Below are positions 1-5,068 of a DNA stretch of 9,823 nucleotides, in pieces (the stretch's first letter is position 1; every line of letters begins with the position of its first letter). The DNA comes from Actinomycetota bacterium (GTDB taxonomy: Bacteria > Actinomycetota > Humimicrobiia > Humimicrobiales > Humimicrobiaceae): contig JAQVEM010000045.1 in the NCBI GenBank assembly GCA_028697935.1, forward strand, positions 1 to 9,823, read 5' to 3'. The notes beneath the pieces were generated by a model. The model worked only from the letters and a program-made list of their open reading frames with translations, was not told where the DNA came from and did not search any database. The position numbers and the translations under genes are program-made.

Positions 1-465
1 GTTATATATATCTGTGAAAATAATATGTATGCTATTTCAATGTGTTCAAAAGATTCAGTAGCTTGTGTTGATATTGGAAAAAGAAGCTGTGCCTACGGAA
101 TTCCGGGTCATATTATTGATGGGAGCGGCCCGATAGAAGTTTATGAAGCTGTTAGTGAAGCAATAGAACTTGCGAGAGGCGGAGGTGGCCCATCACTTAT
201 TGAAGCAAAAACTTACAGGTTTTACGGCCATCATACAAATGACCCTGCAGAATACAGAAGCAAGAAAGAAGTTGAATATTATAAATCTACAAAAGACCCG
301 GTAGTAAATTTTAAAAGAAAATTACTCGAGGGGAAAATAATAACTGCCAGCGGCATACAGAAGATTGAGAACAGGCTGGATAGAAAGATAGAGGACGCAG
401 TTACTTTTGCGATGGATAGTCCTGAACCGGAGCTCGATGAATTTTTAAGAGAGATTGAAGAGTAG
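1..465 (+). CDS. 2-oxoacid dehydrogenase E1 component, alpha subunit (C-terminal part; 5' end outside window)
   Basis: This is the C-terminal half of a thiamine-diphosphate (TPP) dependent E1-alpha subunit. With E1-beta it decarboxylates a 2-oxoacid (pyruvate, acetoin or branched-chain type) and passes the acyl group to a lipoylated E2. The reading frame is open from base 1, so the ATG at 25 is internal. The first visible residues, VIYICENNMYAIS, are the end of the TPP-binding motif (GDG...NN); the GDG half lies upstream. Residues 71-78 (TYRFYGHH) and 81-88 (DPAEYRSK) match the conserved active-site loop of E1-alpha. The 154 visible residues compare with roughly 320-330 for the family. The stop codon is TAG at 463-465. 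The E1-beta gene starts 316 bp downstream, much further than is usual for these translationally close partners. The substrate cannot be fixed from sequence; pyruvate or acetoin dehydrogenase types look closest. Confidence 0.92.
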   Translation, partial: VIYICENNMYAISMCSKDSVACVDIGKRSCAYGIPGHIIDGSGPIEVYEAVSEAIELARGGGGPSLIEAKTYRFYGHHTNDPAEYRSKKEVEYYKSTKDPVVNFKRKLLEGKIITASGIQKIENRLDRKIEDAVTFAMDSPEPELDEFLREIEE

Positions 466-781
466 AGTTTATTAAGTATTAAAATGTCGGTGCAGGATGC
501 TGACTCAAAATTAATAATGTCAGTTAGTTTGCAGAATTATTAGTATAAGTGGTCAGAACAAAATTATTAGTGTAAGTGGCCGTGCAGATGTATTGATATT
601 GACAAAGAACCTGTTTGTAGTTTGAGCATGTTTAGCAGAAATAGGAATAAAAAAAGAGAAATATAACGAGAATCAAAATATAAAGAGAATCAGGAGACCA
701 AGAAATATTTTCATAAGGATAAAAGGGATTGAAGTGAATTTTTAAGAAGGCAAAAAGAAGGTAAACTAAGAGGGCAGTTTG
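466..781. other. Spacer between E1-alpha and E1-beta with transposon-end-like repeats
   Basis: This 316-bp stretch has no sustained open frame; stops occur in all forward frames and I recognise no protein. Its first half (about 485-595) has a mixed composition and carries a 20-bp direct repeat, listed separately. It also has two related strings, TGTCGGTGCAG (485-495) and TGTCAGTTAGTTTGCAG (518-534). Its second half (about 630-775) is strongly purine-rich on the + strand and repeats GAGAATCA near 669 and 683. It ends in AAGAGGG (768-774), the ribosome-binding site of E1-beta. E1-alpha and E1-beta genes are normally adjacent, so this looks like inserted or decayed DNA. That reading is inference. 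Confidence 0.5.
535..581 (+). repeat. Two 20-bp near-perfect direct repeats, period 27 bp
   Basis: AATTATTAGTATAAGTGGTC at 535-554 is repeated as AATTATTAGTGTAAGTGGCC at 562-581, identical at 18 of 20 positions. A TGTCAG string (518-523) lies just upstream. Multiple sub-terminal repeats behind a TGT tip are known for IS21-family termini, where they serve as transposase-binding sites. I see no matching inverted copy and no transposase. A solitary IS end or a pair of regulator sites are both possible. Confidence 0.6.
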
Positions 782-1753
782 ATGAGAGAAATTGAATACA
801 GAGAAGCCATAAGAGAAGCAATTATTGAAGAGATGGATAGCGACAGCAAAGTGTTTTTAATTGGTGAAGAAATAGGTATATATGGCGGTTCATTTAAAGT
901 TTATAAGGGGCTTCTTAACAAATATGGACCTGAGCGGGTTATAAACACGCCAATTGCTGAAAACACTATAGTGGGAGCTGCGATAGGTGCTGCGATTACC
1001 GGCTATCGTCCGATAGCTGAGATTATGGCTATTGATTTTTCGACGCTGGCGATGGACCAGATTGTAAATCAGGCAGCAAAAATCTATTTTTTAAGCGGAG
1101 GCAGTGTCAATGTTCCGATTGTAATAAGAACACAGGGCGGAGTTGGGAAAGGAGTTGCAGCGCAGCACTCGCAGAGCCTTGAAGCATGGTTTTATCATGT
1201 TCCCGGCTTAAAAGTTGTAATGCCCTCTACTCCTTATGATGCGAAAGGTCTTTTAAAGACTGCAATAAAGGATGATGGTCCTGTAATGTTTATAGAGCAT
1301 AAAATGCTTTATTCTACCAGGGGAGAAGTTCCGGAAGGAGGGTATAGCGTTCCTTTTGGAAAAGCTGAAGTTAAAAGAGAGGGAAATGACATTACTATCT
1401 TTGCATATTCAAACATGGTTATAAAATCCCTTAATGCAGCAGAAGAGTTATCCCGGGATGGTGTAAGCTGTGAGGTTATTGACCCGAGAACCCTTGTGCC
1501 GCTTGATATTGATTCGCTGGTAAATTCTGTCAAAAAAACAGGAAGGCTCATTGTTGTTAGTGAAGCATGCAGCAGAGGCTCTGTTGCTTCCGATATAAGT
1601 GCCAGGGTAACAGAAAGGGCCTTTAAGTATTTAAAAGCTCCAGTAAAAATAGTAGCGGGGCTTAATACCCCTATTCCATATAATTCAGCTCTTGAAGAGG
1701 CTTCAATTCCACAGGTAACTGATATTGTTGAAGCAGCAAAAAAAATGCTTTAA
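782..1753 (+). CDS. 2-oxoacid dehydrogenase E1 component, beta subunit
   Basis: This is the complete E1-beta subunit (323 aa, typical length about 325), partner of the truncated E1-alpha gene upstream in an alpha2beta2 TPP enzyme. The N-terminal pyrimidine-binding domain shows GEEIGIYGG (28-36) and TPIAENTIVGAAIGAA (56-71). Glu60 is the expected residue that activates the TPP aminopyrimidine. The conserved AQHSQS motif (127-132) contains the active-site His129. The C-terminal transketolase-C domain has VIDPRTLVPLD and ends with the LNTPIPYN stretch. ATG 782 is preferred over the in-frame TTG at 779 because AAGAGGG (768-774) then sits 7 nt upstream. Together the pair forms the decarboxylating E1 of a pyruvate, acetoin or related 2-oxoacid complex. 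No E2 or E3 gene follows; a PIN-domain remnant begins right at the stop codon, so those partners must be encoded elsewhere or be lost. Confidence 0.95.
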   Translation: MREIEYREAIREAIIEEMDSDSKVFLIGEEIGIYGGSFKVYKGLLNKYGPERVINTPIAENTIVGAAIGAAITGYRPIAEIMAIDFSTLAMDQIVNQAAKIYFLSGGSVNVPIVIRTQGGVGKGVAAQHSQSLEAWFYHVPGLKVVMPSTPYDAKGLLKTAIKDDGPVMFIEHKMLYSTRGEVPEGGYSVPFGKAEVKREGNDITIFAYSNMVIKSLNAAEELSRDGVSCEVIDPRTLVPLDIDSLVNSVKKTGRLIVVSEACSRGSVASDISARVTERAFKYLKAPVKIVAGLNTPIPYNSALEEASIPQVTDIVEAAKKML

Positions 1754-1755
1754 TT

Positions 1756-1992
1756 ACAAAATCACAATTTAGCATAGAAGATATCTCCAGTGCTAGGGAA
1801 GTGCTTTTTAAAATGGATTTTGAAATCAAATATCATGATAATTCTATTCTTTCGGATTCGGCCGGAATAGCACTTTTAGAAGGCCTTACAATATATGACT
1901 CATTATATATTGCCGTAGCAAAGTCCAGCAATGTTATTTTTTATACTGAAGATAAAAAAATTCTCACATGCCGTAAAAATATCCTTTTATAG
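1756..1992 (+). pseudogene. PIN-domain (VapC-type) ribonuclease remnant, N-terminal half missing
   Basis: The frame is open from about 1732, but the family-like part starts just after the E1-beta stop. It has no plausible start: the only candidate is GTG 1801, with no properly spaced ribosome-binding site. The C-terminal half reads like a PIN domain. GLTIYDSLYIAVA has the conserved Asp of the third acidic position, followed by a strand and YTEDKKIL, which holds the last acidic pair. VapC toxins are usually about 130 residues. Here roughly the last 78 remain, so the first catalytic Asp and the Glu are gone and the product cannot be an active nuclease. No VapB antitoxin gene is present. The remnant abuts E1-beta in a different frame, as expected after a deletion or recombination. 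A functional 63-aa protein from GTG 1801 is possible but unlikely. Confidence 0.7.
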
Positions 1993-2010
1993 CAGACATA
2001 AAGGATTTTT
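1981..2010 (+). terminator. Possible intrinsic terminator over the PIN-remnant stop codon
   Basis: ATCCTTTTAT (1981-1990) can pair with ATAAAGGAT (1998-2006) with one bulged T, leaving a 7-nt loop. A run of five T (2006-2010) follows. The stem is AT-rich, so termination may be weak. It would end the E1 transcript. Confidence 0.4.
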
Positions 2011-2095
2011 GTATTGTTTAGATTTGTGTAAAGATTAAAACTGCTGGGCCTTAGGTCTTTATTATTTCTACACAATTTATATAATTTATATAATC

Positions 2096-2131
2096 ATTTA
2101 TGCTGTAATTTATGCTATCATTTGCATTATT
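2096..2131 (+). repeat. Decayed 12-bp tandem repeat, three units
   Basis: The units ATTTATGCTGTA (2096-2107), ATTTATGCTATC (2108-2119) and ATTTGCATTATT (2120-2131) follow each other without gaps. The first two match at 10 of 12 bases and the third is more diverged. Just upstream, ATTTATATA also occurs twice and creates two TATAAT strings (2080-2085 and 2089-2094). The array lies in the 190-bp gap before the phosphoesterase gene and could be promoter-associated or simple slippage. Confidence 0.45.
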
Positions 2132-2171
2132 ATAGAAACATAAAAATTTATAGAAAAACAGAAACGTATTT

Positions 2172-2177
2172 TATATT
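2172..2177 (+). promoter_or_regulatory. Candidate -10 element giving a leaderless phosphoesterase mRNA
   Basis: TATATT at 2172-2177 ends 5 nt before the ATG at 2183, so transcription would start at or next to the start codon. No Shine-Dalgarno-like sequence exists upstream, which fits leaderless initiation. No good -35 is visible. Two TATAAT strings near 2080-2094 are alternative -10 elements that would give a leader of about 80 nt. Confidence 0.3.
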
Positions 2178-2182
2178 TTGTT

Positions 2183-2806
2183 ATGAAAATATTACTGATA
2201 AGCGATAAAGTGGTTGAACACATATATAGCAATAATATTGCGGATAGGCTGAGTGATATAAGTTTTGTTATATCCTGTGGCGACCTTCCTGCCTATTATC
2301 TTGAATTCATAGTGTCCACGCTCAACAAGCCGCTTTTTTATGTTCTGGGAAACCATGATATTAACAAAATTTATACTGAAGGCGGGATTAAATCCGGTCT
2401 ACCTGAAGGGTGTATTAATCTTGACCAAAAAGTAATTGAGTATAATGGTGTCATACTAATGGGGCTTGAAGGTTCGATGAGATACAGTGGGGGTGATTAC
2501 CAGTATTCTGAAGCACAGATGTGTCGGAAGATTAACAGATTAAAGCCAGCTCTTTATAAGAATAAGATATTTAAAAAAAGATATGTTGATATTGTTGTTA
2601 CCCATGCTCCTCCTTTTAAAGTTCATGATGGTAAAGATTTATGTCACACAGGCTTTAAGTGTTTTAATGATTTTATAAAAAAATACAAACCGAAGTATCT
2701 GGTTCATGGCCATGTTCATACATATGGAACAGCAAATAACTGGGAAACAACAATAAATGACACAAAAGTTATAAATGCTTACGGATACAGGATTATTGAA
2801 ATCTAG
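2183..2806 (+). CDS. Calcineurin-like metallophosphoesterase
   Basis: This is a 207-aa cytoplasmic dimetal phosphoesterase; its substrate (phosphomonoester, cyclic nucleotide or other) cannot be told from sequence. Motifs in order are SDKV (7-10, metal Asp8), CGDL (32-35, Asp34), GNHD (56-59), THAPP (140-144, His141) and HGHVH (175-179). The length suits small bacterial members of the superfamily. The usual first motif is DxH; here it is DKV, so one metal-binding His is missing, although the other ligands are intact. Some subfamilies do carry this change. The start at MKILLISD is the natural beginning of the fold, but it has no Shine-Dalgarno sequence and a -10-like TATATT lies just before it. 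The gene stands alone: a possible terminator lies upstream and two hairpins lie downstream. There is no signal peptide or membrane segment. Confidence 0.88.
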   Translation: MKILLISDKVVEHIYSNNIADRLSDISFVISCGDLPAYYLEFIVSTLNKPLFYVLGNHDINKIYTEGGIKSGLPEGCINLDQKVIEYNGVILMGLEGSMRYSGGDYQYSEAQMCRKINRLKPALYKNKIFKKRYVDIVVTHAPPFKVHDGKDLCHTGFKCFNDFIKKYKPKYLVHGHVHTYGTANNWETTINDTKVINAYGYRIIEI

Positions 2807-2815
2807 CATGCCAGA

Positions 2816-2836
2816 ATTTAACTAATAGAGTTAAAT
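2816..2836 (+). repeat. 8-bp perfect inverted repeat downstream of the phosphoesterase gene
   Basis: ATTTAACT (2816-2823) and AGTTAAAT (2829-2836) are perfectly complementary around a 5-nt loop. The stem is almost all A/T and no T run follows, so it is weak as a terminator. It may stabilise the 3' end of the upstream message or be an operator-like palindrome for the next gene. Confidence 0.45.
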
Positions 2837-2848
2837 AACAGGAAATTA

Positions 2849-2877
2849 CAAATAAGCTCCAAAAAGGAACTTATTTG
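2849..2877 (+). terminator. Strong hairpin between phosphoesterase and ParB-like genes (terminator-like, no U tract)
   Basis: CAAATAAGCTCC (2849-2860) pairs with GGAACTTATTTG (2866-2877) at 11 of 12 positions; the single mismatch is C2857/A2869. The loop is AAAAA. This is the best hairpin in the window, but the following bases (CAGATAAAAATTT) are not a U tract. It may be an attenuating or 3'-end-protecting hairpin rather than a classical intrinsic terminator. The next ribosome-binding site lies 28 nt downstream. Confidence 0.45.
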
Positions 2878-2924
2878 CAGATAAAAATTTATTAATTTAA
2901 AAATGAGGAGACACTGGTCCATTA

Positions 2925-3896
2925 ATGGTAAATACTTCTAAAACCAAGATACCTTATGACATATCAAATCAGGAGTTTGAAAGCGCCAGATTTAAGTCGA
3001 TGCTTAACAGCCTTAAGTATTTGCTTATAGGCAGAAATAATGAACTGATCTCTTTTGATAAAATAAGAGAAGATTTAGGACTCCATAATCAGAGATACCT
3101 CGGAATCCAGACTGTAAAAGTTGACAGTATTGTTGGGAGTCTTGACAGATATAAAGATTTTGACAGGTTTTTTCTTCCCAAAAAAGCACATCTACAGGCA
3201 AGGTGGGCAAAAATACATAATTTAATGGCAAGCGATGTAATTTTACCTCCTGTTAAGCTTTATAAAGTAGGTGACATATATTTTGTTTATGATGGAAATC
3301 ACAGGGTTAGCGTTGCTAAAAAGACCGGTGTTAAATATATTGATGCCGAAGTTATAGAATTTATAACTGATGTTCAGCTTACACCGGATATGGACCCGAA
3401 CGAAATATTTATCCTTGCTGAAAGAGAAAAGTTTTTTAATCTTACAAAACTGGATAAGAGCAGACCAGATTCTGTCAAAATTAGAGTAACCGCACCGGGC
3501 CAGTATGATGCCCTGCTCGGACAGATAAATAAATTAATGGTTCAGATGAACGAAGATAGAAAAGCTGATGAAAAAATGGTAACTTTCGAAGAAGCTGCAA
3601 CTATCTGGTATGATAAAATTTATCTTCCTGCTATTGAGATTATTAAACATTATGGATTGCTTGAAAAATTTCCCGACAGGACAAAAACTGACCTTTATAT
3701 ATGGATAAATGAGCATAAAAGATTTTTGAGTTTAAAGTATGGCAGGGAGGTTGTAATAAAATTTGCGGCTAAAGATATCCTTAATAGATACAGCGGTAAC
3801 CCCTTCAAGAAGTTAAAGTTAAAACTAATAAATTTAAAATACAGAATTTTAAAGTATTTTAGGTATTCAGGGAAAAAGTCAGATAAGAAACAATAA
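2925..3896 (+). CDS. ParB/sulfiredoxin-like domain protein with DUF4032-like C-terminal domain
   Basis: This 323-aa protein is of unknown function. Residues about 60-145 form a ParB N-terminal (sulfiredoxin-like) fold, with GIQTVKVDSIVGS at the start and the signature DGNHRVSVA (123-131). That signature is the counterpart of the G-E-R/N-H-R nucleotide-contact box of ParB proteins. Residues about 186-273 make a second conserved region. It has VTAPGQYDALL, then FEEAATIWYDKIYLPAIEII and RTKTDLYIWINEH, a pattern I associate with the DUF4032 family. The tail (about 295-323) is very basic and could touch nucleic acid. There is no helix-turn-helix of the plasmid ParB type and no ParA neighbour, so chromosome or plasmid partitioning is not implied. 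GAGGAG (2905-2910) is 14 nt from the ATG, unusually far, yet no in-frame start lies closer. I infer a nucleotide-binding or NTP-hydrolysing regulator with low certainty. Confidence 0.8.
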   Translation: MVNTSKTKIPYDISNQEFESARFKSMLNSLKYLLIGRNNELISFDKIREDLGLHNQRYLGIQTVKVDSIVGSLDRYKDFDRFFLPKKAHLQARWAKIHNLMASDVILPPVKLYKVGDIYFVYDGNHRVSVAKKTGVKYIDAEVIEFITDVQLTPDMDPNEIFILAEREKFFNLTKLDKSRPDSVKIRVTAPGQYDALLGQINKLMVQMNEDRKADEKMVTFEEAATIWYDKIYLPAIEIIKHYGLLEKFPDRTKTDLYIWINEHKRFLSLKYGREVVIKFAAKDILNRYSGNPFKKLKLKLINLKYRILKYFRYSGKKSDKKQ

Positions 3897-3921
3897 AATT
3901 TCTAATTTCAAACTCCTTTTT

Positions 3922-3951
3922 AAATATTAGATATAAATATTTTTATTCTTT
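3922..3951 (+). terminator. Weak AT-only terminator candidate after the ParB-like gene
   Basis: AAATATT (3922-3928) pairs with AATATTT (3936-3942) around a 7-nt loop, and a T-rich run follows. The stem has no G-C pair, so confidence is low. No better candidate exists between this gene and surE. Confidence 0.3.
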
Positions 3952-4000
3952 TAATGCAGTTTTTGTTTTTAATTTTTGCTTAATTCTTAAGACATTTTTA

Positions 4001-4050
4001 GGTGGGGAGTTGTAAGCCCAATTTTATGAGTGCAACTATCAGGTAGTCCA
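4001..4050. other. GC-richer, hairpin-forming patch in the surE upstream region
   Basis: Within an otherwise very AT-rich 286-bp gap, this patch carries GGTGGGG, then AGTTGTA (4008-4014) pairing with TGCAACT (4031-4037) with one G-U pair. A short ACTA...TAGT follows, ending near 4048. It does not match any riboswitch or small RNA that I can recognise. It could be a structured leader, a small RNA or a scar of a mobile element. The rest of the gap holds the weak terminator above and the surE promoter. Confidence 0.35.
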
Positions 4051-4099
4051 TTTTATGTAATTTTTCTCTGGATTTTAATATTTCTTTTTTAAAAATAAG

Positions 4100-4127
4100 T
4101 TACCATTCTGGAATAATAGATTATAAT
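4100..4127 (+). promoter_or_regulatory. Sigma-70-like promoter for surE
   Basis: TTACCA (4100-4105, four of six matches to the -35 consensus) is separated by 16 nt from a perfect TATAAT (4122-4127). The predicted start is near 4134, about 50 nt before the surE ATG. This is the clearest promoter in the window and probably drives surE and the exonuclease gene after it. Confidence 0.55.
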
Positions 4128-4182
4128 AGGATAGAATTTTGTTCACGGATAAATAATTTTAGAGGTGGCGATTTTTAATAAT

Positions 4183-4959
4183 ATGAATGAAAAGATTATT
4201 TTACTTACAAATGATGATGGGATAAATTCAGAAGGAATCCATACGCTTTACCGGGCTTTAAAAGAAGACAATAGGTTTAATGTAATAGTTGTGGCACCAG
4301 ATAAAGAAAGAAGTTCAGTTGGCCATGCTATAACGGTATTCCATCCTATTTCTGTGAGAAAAGAATACAGAGAGGGGAAGTTTTTTGGTTATGCTGTAGA
4401 TGGGACTCCTGCTGACTGTGTTAAAATAGCTATTAATGCTATTCTTGAAAAATCTCCTGACTTGCTTATTTCGGGTATAAATAGAGGGCCGAATTTAGGA
4501 GAAAGTATTATATATTCAGGAACAGTTTCTGCTGCTATTGAAGGCGCTATTCTCGGTGTACCTTCAATAGCAGTTTCGATTAATAATATAATCGACCCTG
4601 ATTATAATTATGCAGCTTCTTTTATAAGAAGGCTTGCGCATCAGGTAATAGAAAATGGCGGAATTCCATCCGGAACTCTTATTAATGTTAATGTACCGGA
4701 TGTTTCTGAAGATGAGATAAAGGGAGTAAAGATAACAAAGCAGAGCAGTGCTAAAGTTGTTGATAAATTCATAAAGAGAGTAGACCCGAGAGGAAAAAGT
4801 TATTACTGGATGGATTGGGATTTTGATGGAGGTCTGGAGGATGAAGATTCCGACTATGCTGCAGTCAAGAATAATTATATTTCTATAACCCCTATTCATT
4901 ACGATATGACCAATTACAAAGTGCTGGATCATTTTAAAAAGTGGGATATTAAAAAATAG
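4183..4959 (+). CDS. surE: 5'-nucleotidase / survival phosphatase SurE
   Basis: SurE is a metal-dependent cytoplasmic phosphatase that removes phosphate from nucleoside 5'- or 3'-monophosphates; several members also cleave short polyphosphate. The 258-aa length fits the family (about 250). The N-terminal LLTNDDG holds the metal ligands Asp11 and Asp12. APDKERSSVGHAIT (39-51 region) supplies the ligand Ser, VDGTPADCVKIA follows at about 72-84, and SGIN (97-100) provides ligand Asn100. RGPNLGESIIYSGTVSAAIEG then continues the conserved core. ATG 4183 is chosen because SurE proteins begin just before the first beta strand. GTG 4165 would add six residues and lies inside the AGAGGTGG ribosome-binding sequence (4161-4168), which sits 14 nt from the ATG. 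A strong promoter lies upstream, and a YhaM-type exonuclease gene follows after 109 bp. The two could act in turnover of RNA ends and released nucleotides. Confidence 0.95.
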   Translation: MNEKIILLTNDDGINSEGIHTLYRALKEDNRFNVIVVAPDKERSSVGHAITVFHPISVRKEYREGKFFGYAVDGTPADCVKIAINAILEKSPDLLISGINRGPNLGESIIYSGTVSAAIEGAILGVPSIAVSINNIIDPDYNYAASFIRRLAHQVIENGGIPSGTLINVNVPDVSEDEIKGVKITKQSSAKVVDKFIKRVDPRGKSYYWMDWDFDGGLEDEDSDYAAVKNNYISITPIHYDMTNYKVLDHFKKWDIKK

Positions 4960-5068
4960 CATGGTGAAAAAATAGTGTAGCAAAGATAGTGATAAAGAGT
5001 GGTAAGAAGTAGAAGATAGCAGAAAATAGTGGAAAATAATGAGAACTAATTAGAGATAATGGTAAATA
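4960..5068 (+). promoter_or_regulatory. Purine-rich leader with repeated ATARTG hexamers before the exonuclease gene
   Basis: The 109-bp gap contains only about four C residues and is dominated by A and G. ATAGTG or ATAATG occurs at 4972, 4986, 5026, 5036, 5056 and 5066. The last copy contains the exonuclease start codon, and the last four are spaced by 10, 20 and 10 nt. Two decoy ATGs (5039 and 5059) open peptides of four and six codons. There is no clear Shine-Dalgarno sequence. I see no terminator, so co-transcription with surE is likely. Confidence 0.4.

Noticed and set aside
599..627. TTGACA at 599-604 as a promoter for E1-beta
   Set aside because: No acceptable -10 hexamer lies 16-18 nt downstream.
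1309..1551. 80-codon minus-strand open frame inside E1-beta
   Set aside because: It lies wholly antisense to a clearly conserved gene, has no family resemblance and no ribosome-binding site.
1756..1992. A working VapBC toxin-antitoxin module
   Set aside because: The toxin lacks its N-terminal catalytic residues and no antitoxin gene is present.
2925..3896. Chromosome or plasmid partition ParB
   Set aside because: There is no ParA gene, no helix-turn-helix domain and no parS-like site; only the N-terminal fold is shared.
4564..4983. 139-codon minus-strand open frame over surE
   Set aside because: It is antisense to conserved SurE sequence; its Ile/Tyr-rich composition is what AT-rich complements give.
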